From Hormiphora californensis (Eukaryota; Ctenophora; Tentaculata; Cydippida; Pleurobrachiidae): a DNA stretch of 64,000 bases. The translations under genes and the position numbers were made by a program. A model generated the notes under the pieces. That model was given only the letters and a program-made list of their open reading frames with translations. It was not told the origin of the DNA and searched no databases. Positions 1-9,607 of the stretch are shown piece after piece (position 1 is the stretch's first letter; each line of letters starts with the position of its first letter). The stretch covers positions 936,577-1,000,576 of the forward strand of contig CM035360.1 of NCBI GenBank assembly GCA_020137815.1, given 5' to 3'.

Positions 1-23
1 ACTCACAATCCTCTTGGGAAGTG

Positions 24-378
24 ATATCTGTCAAGACCTATAGGTTGTATAGATACAGGGAAGTGATGTCTGTCAAGACCTATAGGTTGTATAGATACAG
101 GGAAGTGATATCTGTCAAGACCTATAGGTTGTATAGATACAGGGAAGTGATGTCTGTCAAGAACTATAGGTTGTATAGATACAGGGAAGTGATGTCTGTC
201 AAGACCTATAGGTTGTATAGATACAGGGAAGTGATGTCTGTCAAGACCTATAGGTTGTATAGATACAGGGAAGTGATGTCTGTCAAGACCTATAGGTTGT
301 ATAGATACAGGGAAGTGATGTCTGTCAAGACCTATAGGTTGTATAGATACAGGGAAGTGATGTCTGTCAAGAACTACA
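24..378. repeat. 42-bp minisatellite, about 8 copies
   Basis: Eight near-identical 42-bp units (GTGATGTCTGTCAAGACCTA plus 22 more bases) run head to tail. Because 42 is divisible by three, the plus strand stays open and reads a repeated 14-residue unit, MSVKTYRLYRYREV; I regard this as a by-product, not a gene. On the minus strand each unit contains TTGACAG, a possible splice acceptor. The outermost copy runs into sequence that could read ITSQEDCE, so the array may sit at the acceptor of a further exon of the neighbouring DD3-3-like gene, but that join is out of phase with the preceding exon and is unproven. Confidence 0.9.
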
Positions 379-489
379 ACAGGGAATGTTTTACCGTGAA
401 GTTTTTGGAAAAACTAAAAAAACTAAATTCCTCACATCCAGCTGGATGGTTAATTAATTAATTAATTAATTTGTGTGTTACTGCAGTAC

Positions 490-3202
490 CTCAAGAAAAG
501 AGTTGAATTTCACCCAGTTACCACCCTCAGCTACACAATCCGTTTCGGTTATAGACCGCCCGTACTTTCTCGCATCATCACTTGTACTTAGGACGCACCT
601 GTAAACAAAGTCTAAAGTTGACTCTCAAAACCCTTTCCCCCGAGCATTGGAGTCCGACTGTATTTTGGAATCAGTGTTGAATAAGAGTTCTGACCTGTAT
701 TTGGCGTTGTTGTTGAAAGAGTTCTCCTTGATCCAATCACATTTCTCCTCATTTCCAAGCCATGCTGCATCTATCCAGGGTGTGCGCTGAGATGTATCGT
801 CCCAACTCCTGCAGAGGTGTAATATACCTGTTACAATATACCTTGTATGTCAACATGCACAAAGTGCAAGCGTGTTAAGCTTGCTAATGCACCCTTGTCC
901 TGCGTCTCTGGTTTTGTCATCCGGTGACTGAAACTAAAAAATTCCATTAATCCCATGCAGGAACCGACCGAATTAGGAAATAGTGGTCCCTGATTGGATG
1001 ATAACCAGTCACGTGACCTAAATAACGAGTTCTGATTGGAGAATCAGTGCCGGAAGAGAGTTCTGATTGGTTGTTTACTTGTGTCGGTCGGTTCCTAATG
1101 ACTCCCTTACTCTGACTGAAGTGTGGGAACCCAATATGGGAAGTAGTCTCTTTCCTCGGGACATTCCAGGCCACTCCGCCCTCCATCTGAGTTCTGCCTT
1201 GTCCTAGATGCGGTAACATAGCCAATATCATCCTCGGCTAGTTCCTGGTCTGCCGTGAATAGTCCTGAAAGTTGGGGATTTTTTTTCATTGTGTCAGCTG
1301 GAAGGTGATCACACATGTACATTGTACAATATACATTATACATGTACAATATACATGTACAATGTATACTCACCTCCGTTTGCTTCCCGGTATCTACAGG
1401 TGTCATACCACCAGACAGTCTCGTGGAGGCCCCTGGTCACCTTGATCCCCTTGTAGGTACCCTTCATTCTATCGATGTATTCTTCGTCACTCTCCCCGGC
1501 TTCTGGTTCATCGTAATTCTAGTGGAATGGGGTTTTAGTGTGGTGGAAGTGGGGTTATTTCGTAACCAAGGTTCTAGTGTGGTGCATCGTAATTCTATAG
1601 CAGTTGCATCTCGTTACCATGTCTTGGCCAGTTTAGGATCAGTGGTCTACTATAGTCGAATTTTTTATTTAAGCGACGGGCCGCTGTGCATTCAAAGAGG
1701 TCGCACGGCGTCGTATTTGCGTGTGATAATCGAGATCTAGTTCCTAGCAATCTTAAGACTTGAACCCGGAAGCGTTGGAAAGATAATTCTAAGACCTTTC
1801 CAACGCAACCAAGATCAATTATTTATCTAATCAGGAAGCGGAGATATGAGCGAAAAGGTTTCTCGAATTGTCACGCGCAAATACAACGCTGCGCGACTTC
1901 TTTAAATGCGCGGCGGCCTGTGGCTTAAATTAAAAATTCAACTTTATGTGAATGATGAAAATATAGATGCCCTTCTTTTTTATCAGCGTAGAAATGATCC
2001 AATGCTTCATATATCACAGATGAACAACAACAACAACAGATGAGTGATAGGTTATACTTATACAGTCGGACCCCGATTTAGGGACAGGATTTTTTTCCCC
2101 CGATATAGGAAATTAACCTTATTTGACCCCGATTTAGTGGACACCCCGATTTAGTGGACAAGAGCCTTTCCCCCGAGGGTGTCCCTAAATCGGGGTCCGA
2201 CTGTATCTGAGTCTTTTTGTTTGTCCCATCTCTCATGTAGAAGACCCTCTTGTAGACATTTTCATCCTTATTGTTGGTGCTTGACGGGTAATTGTCTTCA
2301 GTCCCGTTGTTCATACACATGTACTGAGAGAGTGAGATCGTTACTTTAACTAAAGAGAACAAGAGTGAGATCGTTACGTTAACTAAAGAGAGTTTACTAA
2401 CCTGTATGACGATGTTACAGTCCACTTTGCTGTTCCCTCCGCACCCGTGCTGGTTAGTCCATTCAACTGTCAGTTTAGACTTAGCACCATCAGCCCCGCT
2501 TCCATAGTACTTCTATTGGTGGTGTTTCCTTGTTAGATAAATTATACTTTGCCAATTAAATAATTAAATAACTCGAAATTAACATTCCAATTAACATTCC
2601 AATCTCAAGGTAGTTGGTTATGTGATCCATATTGTGATTCATGCAATGTGATATCCTACCATAGAGTACTGTTGCTTTGCATTATCTGCGGCAGTGCTCC
2701 ATAGATCTCCAGTATTGTAGCCACCTCTGTTATTATTTTGGGACTCAAACAGTCTCGCAGCGTTGTTCCGATCAGCAGTTCCCTCGTTCAGCCTGTGTGG
2801 TTGTTAGGTTAGGGTGTTGTTAGGGGCTGTGGAGTTGAATAAGGGGTAGAGGAATAAGCCCCGTGGTGGAGTTGTTGGAAGCTGTTTAAGGAGATGGATA
2901 CCATTCGTATCAGGAACCGACCGAATCAGGAAATACTGGTCCCTGATTGGCTGATAACCAGTCACGTGACCTAAATAACGAGTTCTGATTGGTTGTTTAC
3001 TTAATCCGGTCGGTTCCTGAGTCGTATGTTACGGAACCAGGACCTACATACTCACCTGTCCTGGTATAATAGGAGAGTTCTCTACCTAAGATTAGTGGCA
3101 ACTTATTACCTGTTGTTGGAGCCTCTAGGGTTCTGCATAAAACAGTCGCCGTTAACAGAGTTGTAGCAGCGCCGTGGCTGTTAGAACCACACCCAATATC
3201 AT
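490..3202 (-). CDS. DD3-3-like secreted cysteine-rich protein, 3' end outside window
   Basis: Eight exons read on the minus strand: 3202-3110, 2792-2660, 2512-2402, 2323-~2207, 1518-1374, 1264-1111, 808-695, 598-490; about 325 residues, with the C-terminus beyond base 1. It opens with a signal peptide ([16 protein letters not shown]), then [57 protein letters not shown] and [11 protein letters not shown], the conserved landmarks of the DD3-3 family named from Dictyostelium. Its function is unknown; it should be extracellular. Phases agree across all joins except two. Exon 1 needs a one-base shift after LLQLC, where an extra T creates TAA at 3154-3152. The exon 4 donor reads AT rather than GT, directly beside a MITE. 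Two hAT-like MITEs lie in its introns. Family call firm; splice details at these two points uncertain. Confidence 0.82.
958..1097. mobile_element. hAT-like MITE, copy 1
   Basis: Element of 140 bp with terminal inverted repeats CAGGAACCGACCG and CGGTCGGTTCCTA (last base changed). It shares the internal CCAGTCACGTGACC block with three other copies in this window but has about 30 extra bases. It lies in the DD3-3-like intron between exons 6 and 7. No clear target duplication remains, so this looks like an older copy. Confidence 0.8.
2063..2203. mobile_element. Pogo/Tigger-like MITE, copy 1
   Basis: A 141-bp palindromic element. Both ends carry a perfect 24-bp inverted repeat starting CAGTCGGACCCCGATTTAGG, flanked on each side by TA. 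Known biology: Tc1/mariner-superfamily elements duplicate TA, and CAGT..CCTCG/CCCCG-type ends are typical of the pogo/Tigger branch. There is no transposase. It abuts exon 4 of the DD3-3-like gene, replacing the sequence just behind the expected splice donor. Confidence 0.85.
2911..3019. mobile_element. hAT-like MITE, copy 2
   Basis: A 109-bp copy with CAGGAACCGACCG/CGGTCGGTTCCTG ends. Flanks ATTCGTAT and AGTCGTAT match at 7 of 8 positions, consistent with the 8-bp target duplication of hAT elements. It sits in the first intron of the DD3-3-like gene. Confidence 0.87.
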
Positions 3203-5346
3203 CTTTTCAAACGAAGTGGCCGTCTTTTCAAACTCTATAGATGGTAGGTTTCCTTTATTCAAAGTTAGCTTGATGGCTATACAGTGCTCAATCTTTGCAT
3301 GCAGAGACCTATTAACACAAAAAAAGAAAATTCGCTTTCTTTGGTTTTTGATGTAAGGTTTCCTGTTAACACACGTAGCTAAGACGCCTCCCACCGAGAG
3401 TTCTCAACTGGTTACTCAAGAGCGAATAACAAAGGAAAACGATGCAACTGGCGTAACCATTTGCGAATATGCGATTATATAGTACCTCTGACCTTTGATC
3501 GCTAATTTGCCTCATTTTGAAGAGGGATCAGCACCATGCAATTATCCTATTATATTGTCACTATGGAGAATAATTATGATCGTAACATGGATAATTGGGA
3601 CGGTCTATTAATTGGGACGGTCTATTCCTCTCCAAAGTGAGTCAACGTAGCAAGATCGAGAGGTAGTTTATAACCCATTTAATTCCGATGCAAAAATAAT
3701 AAAAAGGCAATGATGAATAGGTTCTAAGGGTTCTAAAATGCCTCATAGAGGTTCGATGATGCCCAAAACAATATATCCCATTGCGACTAGGACTGGGGCG
3801 TGGATCGAATAGGCACATAGACGACAAAGGCTACAACGACTCATATTTCTTATTTCATGACCTGGCAATGAAACATTCTCAACCCATCCCCCATAAAAAT
3901 AACGGGGCCGAGTGTCCATGAGAGGGGTTCAGGGCTCAGGGGTTAGTATAGAGGCCAAGGGGTATATCCGAGATGGGTTGTGGTTGTGCAGGTATAGGTT
4001 CAGTGCAGAGGAGAACCGAGAATGTGGTTGTGGGAAGTGGTTGGTTCACCAATATTTGATCCTCTGCAATTGTAGGACACCATCCTAGATTAGAGCAGCA
4101 AGGCGAAGGAACATATATCGGAATATTTAGTGTAAAATGAGGTGTCCGTGATTCTTTTAACTGCAGTCTCCCGCGTGCTACCAGGTAGTTTTTGCAGGTA
4201 TTTTTATGAGGTCTAACGCCCCACGGGCGCCGATAGTTCTTTGTGTTATGGGTCCCATCCCAGGCTCTCAAAGAATATTATAATACAAATTAGCAAGGAT
4301 TACTGTAGTCTATAGTCGATGAATTCTGCATAACAGATAGTTTTATGAGGTCTAACTCTCCACGGGGGACGAGTGATATACCCATGTGGTGCCGAGAAAC
4401 ATGGCGGGCGTCGATAGTTCTTTGTAATTTGTATTATGGCTCCCATTCTAGGTTCTAAAAGAAAATGAAGAACCTGGTAACTTGGGATGACACGTTGGTA
4501 ACGAAGTAACCCCTGACCCCTCCCTTGTCAGCGCGTGAAGGGGTTATTTCGTTATTTCAAGGCGATACGGACCACGGGGTGAAAAGATCCATGTCGTTAC
4601 TTTTTCCCGACATTGTCGACCAATAGAAAAATGTGTGTCACGATACTTTTGTGACCTACTTGTTCGTTCTGCTACTGGTGGAAACGTTAAAACCCAACAA
4701 AATGGGCGGGGGGGGGGGGGGGGGGGGGGGTTGTACTTTATTTAAATTAAATAAGCGATGATTTGTTAATCATAAGTTTTGGCGGCTAAAAGCTAAAGCA
4801 GACTTGTTCTTTATGCAGTAGGGGGGGGGGGGCGTTCATATAGTTATAATATTCATAATCATATAATACTATAGTCATCCCATATTGACCTGCACTATCC
4901 AGTATTTCATGATGGGGTCCTTTGTGGAGCCATGTTATACCTCACCGAGTAATGTGTGTGCTAGGCAATGATTGCTGTCTTAGTATAGACTGGTTCATTC
5001 AAATAATATGTACTGGGAAGTTCAAGGGCGAACTTGGCGTCTTGCCAGAATATGTTAGTGAAAGGTTTATCGGTGGCTGGTAAACTGACCTAAATTTCTA
5101 AAAACTCGCATTTAATTATTATTTATTGCAATAATAAAGTTGAACAGGGCTGTTTCTACTACTCACAGACCTAGCACGGTTACTTATTGAATATTGTTAC
5201 TGGTGGTTACCAGTGGTTACCAGTGGCTACTAGTAGTTACCAGTGATTACCGGTGGTTACCAGTGGTTACTAGTGGTTACTAGTGGTTAGTTAGTGGTTA
5301 CCAGTGGTTACTAGTGCCGGTAAATTAACATTATTCCCTATTTCAG
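3203..5346. other. Region without recognised gene between DD3-3-like gene and PCCB fragment
   Basis: The DD3-3-like promoter should lie just right of 3202. The rest contains two short related segments near 4195-4265 and 4338-4450 (TGAGGTCTAAC..CACGGG..CGATAGTTCTTTG), a palindromic AACGAAGTAACC-type repeat at 4487-4560, and a poly-G run of about 26 bases at 4706-4731. I searched it for the missing upstream PCCB exons and saw none. Confidence 0.6.
5192..5325. repeat. GTGGTTAC(C/T)A minisatellite
   Basis: About 12 imperfect units of GTGGTTACCA/GTGGTTACTA, including TTAGTTAGTGG interruptions, immediately upstream of the first recognised PCCB exon and therefore probably in its preceding intron. 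Confidence 0.85.
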
Positions 5347-6714
5347 TAACAAAGAAAAGTCCCCGATCCAAAAATGCAGTGACCCAGCTGATAGGCTTGT
5401 GCCGGCTCTGGACAACATTATCCCTAACTCAGCTACCCTGCCATATGATATGAAACACATTATCAAGTAAGTAATAACCAGCTTGTAACCATGGCATAGA
5501 GTTAATCCTTGTTTGCGAATCAAAGTCGTCCAGGAGAGTAGCCGTATTATTTGTCTCTCACCCCTTACCAAACAACACCAACCAGGTTCCCCTCCCACCC
5601 GGGATATTTCTAATAACACCCCCCCCCCTCTCCAAGTCCAACCAGGTTCCCCTCCCACCCGAGATTTTTCTAATAACACCTCTCCTCCCACCAGGTTCCT
5701 AGTCGACGAGGGAGACTTCTTTGAGATCCAAGAACACTACGCTAAGAACATCGTGGTTGGGTTTGCACGGGTGAATGGTGAAACTGTGGGTATTGTAGGG
5801 AATCAGCCACTAGTAGCTGCTGGTTGTCTCGATATCAATGCCAGTATCAAAGGTTTGTGTGTGACTTTATTGTAGAGGATTGAGTGGGTACCATGGTAAC
5901 GAGGGGGAATTATATAACGCTTGTAAAAACAATATCATAGGTTCTGAGCCACGGCTAACAATATCTGATTGTGAACTAATTTTGCAGGTGCTAGATTTGT
6001 CCGGTTTTGTGATTCCTTCAACATACCTCTAGTGATATTGGAGGACGTTCCCGGATTCCTACCAGGTATGTATCGAAATTTGCCTTGTATTTGTCACAGT
6101 TCGTGCGTCTGAGTGAGATAATATCACTCAGACGTGGACTGTGCCATTTACAAAGTAGATTTCATTTCCATTCATGTGCTTGAATCCTTGGATCTAAAAT
6201 GGTGTCTGATACTAACTTTATTTCTATCTGAAATAAGAGTGTGGTTAAATTTAGTATTTCTTTTGACACGAGTTTATACATGACCCCCTCCCTCCCACAA
6301 CATGACCCCCCTTGCTCCCCCAACATAACCCCCTTTCTCTCCCCCAACATAACCCCCTTCCTCCCCCAACAAAACACCCCTTCTTCTCTAGGCACCCAAC
6401 AAGAGTATGGCGGTATTATTAAACACGGAGCCAAGTTATTGTATGCCCTGGCTGAGGCCACTGTACCCAAGATTACCATTATCACTCGTAAGGTAAGAGT
6501 AAAACTAATTATACTAATTATTAAGCCAAAAAACTAATTGAAATTAGTTGGCGGGAAAGGTGACCCACTTACACCTTTTGCTACTGCCGGGTATCACCAC
6601 GAACTCTCATTCTATCCCTCGGTATCTCAATCTCTTATTTTTCGAGGTTAACTTATTCCTGTTCGTTCTATCCATCTCTCTCCTCCCTGTCTCCCTGTCT
6701 CCCTGTCTCTCTCG

Positions 6715-6800
<86 letters not shown>

Positions 6801-8916
6801 ATCACACTCTCTTTCACTGTCTTATTCCATTATATTCACCTCTTATATCCCTGATCCCGGCAGCAGGCAAAGGTGTAAGTGGGTCACCTTTCCCGCCAAC
6901 TAATTTCAATTAGTTTTTTGGCTTAATTTAGGTCCTTTTTTGGTTTCTAATCGCAGCATGACATTATTTCATGATGTAATATCGAAATGATGCGTTATAT
7001 GAGAAACGAGACGAATTTCTGTAAAAATCGTATTTTAGACGTCATAATGACGTCATTTGACGTAATTAGTGACGTCGTAACGACGTAATTGCATCACGAT
7101 ATATTTTGAATCAATACCCCAAAGGAGCTTGTAAAGTTTCATTGACCACAGTGGTCAGGAAAGGGAGTTTTTGCTCGAAAAATGTTCAATTTGCTGAATT
7201 TTTCGTCAAATTTTTGACTTCCGACGCGATTTAAGGGCTCAAAATGATAAGCTACAAAAATTCGCTATATAGTATCTGAAAGTTCAGACGATTTGCCGGT
7301 AACGATTTTTCGTCAAATCAGAAATCGGAACACGTCTTCAGGGTGCTAGAGGCGTTTGAAAAAAGTAAGTCGGTCTCGCGCAATGACGTCACTCGTGACG
7401 TCATTGCGCGCATCATAGGTAAGATGGAGAGTCGCCACCCAGATGGGTACATGCACGAGACAATTGTCTGTCGAATGCCGCTTGGTTTAAGGTCGTACGA
7501 TGTCTGGTTCGTCTCAAACTGGGACCAAACGGAAGGTAACAAAGCGTCTATACGTCTATCTATGTATATATCAACCTAGTTATCCCCACACTGAATTTTC
7601 TGTTTTGGGGGTGGTGTTATAACTTTTGAACAAAAAAAGCTAGCCACTTGAAATTTTTACCGTCGATAGAGGTCTACAAGAAGCTTCTAAGTACAAAATT
7701 TCAGCTTCCTAGCTCTTCCGGTTCGGGAGTTATGGCATGTCAAAAAGTGCCAAAATGGGCTAAAAGTATGAAATAACTATATATACGCTGTGAGCAAGCG
7801 GGCCGTTTTTGGGGGAAATTTTTTCGGGGGATGGATGGGGTCACCTTTGCGCTTGCCAGCGCAGTGATAATTAAACTAATTATAGTATGACGTATCTCAC
7901 AAGGTAAGGTTTATCATAGTTCATCTCTTGTTGATGTGAAGTTTCATAGATTGATTGGCCCCTCTGTGTTTGCGCACGAAACTAGCCAAAGTCTTTGGAA
8001 ATAATTTTTATCGAAAATCTCAATAAAAATCACCTATAACCCCACTCAAGTATTGATGTCTACTACCCAATATAATGGTATGTAAAAAGATTCTAACCCC
8101 CACTCCCCTTCTAATGTAAGGTGGTCTGCTAACCCCTACTCCCCCTCCTATCCTAACCCCCACTCCCCTTCTAAGGTGGTCTGCTAACTCCCACTCCCTC
8201 CCTATAACAGGCATACGGTGGTGCCTACGTTGTAATGAATAGTAAGCACATCAGAGCGGATGTGAACTATGCCTGGCCCAGTGCTGAGATAGCCGTTATG
8301 GGAAGTAAGGGTGCTGTGTCTATCATCTGTAGGGGGGATCCTGATTTGGAGGAGAGAGAGAAGGAGTATGTGGAGGTGTTCGCTAACCCGTTCCCAACTG
8401 CCAAGAAAGGTAGGGTGATGTGAGGGTCGAGAGTCCTTGTCTTAAATCCTATCACGTGTCTCTTCACTCTGTGTGTGGGACACAATTAGATAATGTTTTT
8501 GACTTGGCTCATTTTGTTCTCGAGAAGGAACGGCAAATGTGATATGTATGATATAGCTTATAAATATGGCCACAACTCTAACCCTAACTCCCCCCACCAC
8601 TTTACGGCCCCCCTACTCCCCCCACCACTTTACGGCCCCCCTACTCCCCCCACCACTTTACGGCCCCCCTAACTCCCCCCACCACTTAACGGTCCCCCCA
8701 CCACTTTACGGCCCCCCTAACTCCCCCCCACCACTTTACGGCCCCCTAACTCCCCCTCACCACTTTACGGCCCCCCTAACTCTCCCTCACCAAGGTTTTG
8801 TCGATGACGTCATTATGCCGAGTGACACCCGAAAGAGGTTGTGTAACGACCTCAAGTGGCTACGTAATAAGGTCCAGAAGAACCCCACCAAGAAACACGG
8901 GAACATCCCACTTTAA
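5347..8916 (+). CDS. PCCB: Propionyl-CoA carboxylase beta chain, C-terminal half
   Basis: Six exons with matching phases: 5347-5466, 5695-5852, 5988-6065, 6392-6492, 8211-8409, 8795-8916, ending in TAA. The protein reads [20 protein letters not shown], then [42 protein letters not shown] and the terminal KHGNIPL. This is the C-terminal acyl-CoA carboxyltransferase domain; PCCB supplies the carboxyltransferase step that makes methylmalonyl-CoA from propionyl-CoA in mitochondria. About 258 residues are present, compared with about 540 in full-length PCCB. The first exon begins mid-codon (phase 2), so a 5' exon is required, but none is visible back to base 1. Either the 5' half lies beyond the window with the DD3-3-like gene nested in an intron, or this is a partial duplicate. 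The readable exons look intact. Confidence 0.9.
5578..5700. repeat. 60-bp duplication ending at the PCCB exon acceptor
   Basis: Two 60-bp units beginning ACCAGGTTCCCCTCCCACCC at 5581 and 5641 precede the functional ACCAG|GTTCCT acceptor at 5694/5695. The same ACCAGGTTCC is therefore repeated three times, the last at the true exon start. Confidence 0.75.
6521..6926. mobile_element. Foldback MITE with internal (CT)n, in PCCB intron
   Basis: Inverted repeats of about 60 bp (TTAAGCCAAAAAACTAATTG outward ends) enclose a spacer holding about 80 bases of CT repeat at 6718-6795. The arms match over GGCGGGAAAGGTGACCCACT. No transposase. The superfamily cannot be decided because the AT-rich flanks are themselves palindromic. 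Confidence 0.75.
6927..8210. other. Remainder of PCCB intron 4: no gene seen
   Basis: The intron holds dense GACGTCA-type palindromes near 7037-7090 and 7384-7408, then C-rich tandem sequence (CTAACCCCCACTCCCCTTCT..) at 8090-8200 leading to the exon acceptor. Open frames in 7318-7579 on both strands overlap each other and match nothing I recognise. Confidence 0.5.
8572..8790. repeat. C-rich minisatellite in last PCCB intron
   Basis: Repeated units of CCACCACTTTACGGCCCCCC plus TAACTCCCC, about 28-30 bp, seven or so copies, ending just before the acceptor CACCAAG at 8794. Confidence 0.85.
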
Positions 8917-9607
8917 AAACCACCACGTTACTCTCCTAGTGGATTTTATAAGTAGTCAGTGTTTTTTGCAGCGCCAACCATACCTGAGAGGTTAAAACTC
9001 ATTCAAGAAATCAAAACGGGTCGTTTTTTAGTTTGTATTCGTCTTGGGTTGAATTGCGTGGTATAACACCCCTCACTTTTGCATGTATACTTGCTGTGCG
9101 TGTGTGAATGGTTGTCTGTGTGTATGTATATCTAGCTATAAAGTTGTATTGTATTACGGGGTTTAAATTACCATCTGATAAGCAGAGGAAGCTTGGAAAC
9201 AGTTGTCTGGAGTGTATTTTTATCATAGCTCTAGATTAAAATTATAGTCCATCTTTTTAATGATCGTATAACTTATTGTCCGTTAGATTTGTGCGTTGAG
9301 TATTAGCAATTAGAGAGGCATTGTTCACTGAGGTGTTCTTACGTGTTTTGTACGTACTTTTTTCTACAATAAATTGGAAGTGTATCATCTGTGTTTTCAG
9401 TATCTGGAGCCTATGTTATTCGTTTCTCGGTAACCCTTTTTCCCCTAGATGAACACAACAGTTATTTTCTCCTAATAATCCTTCAAAATATCAATGAAAT
9501 GACCAATTAATAACCCCTTTGTTAATCCTTATAGCACATGCATCATGGTGTAGAATCAGATAATAAACGAAGCAGGGAGATAACACCAGCAAATAGCCAG
9601 ATACGCC
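8917..9607. other. PCCB 3' UTR and SPG21 upstream region
   Basis: An AATAAA at 9368-9373, about 450 bases after the PCCB stop, is a good polyadenylation signal candidate. The SPG21 start codon follows at 9608, so both genes are on the same strand and closely spaced. No other gene seen. Confidence 0.5.

Noticed and set aside
21-461. 146-codon plus-strand frame with a repeated 14-residue unit
   Set aside because: It is the translation of a 42-bp minisatellite lying at the edge of a minus-strand gene; no promoter, signal or splice context supports it as a protein.
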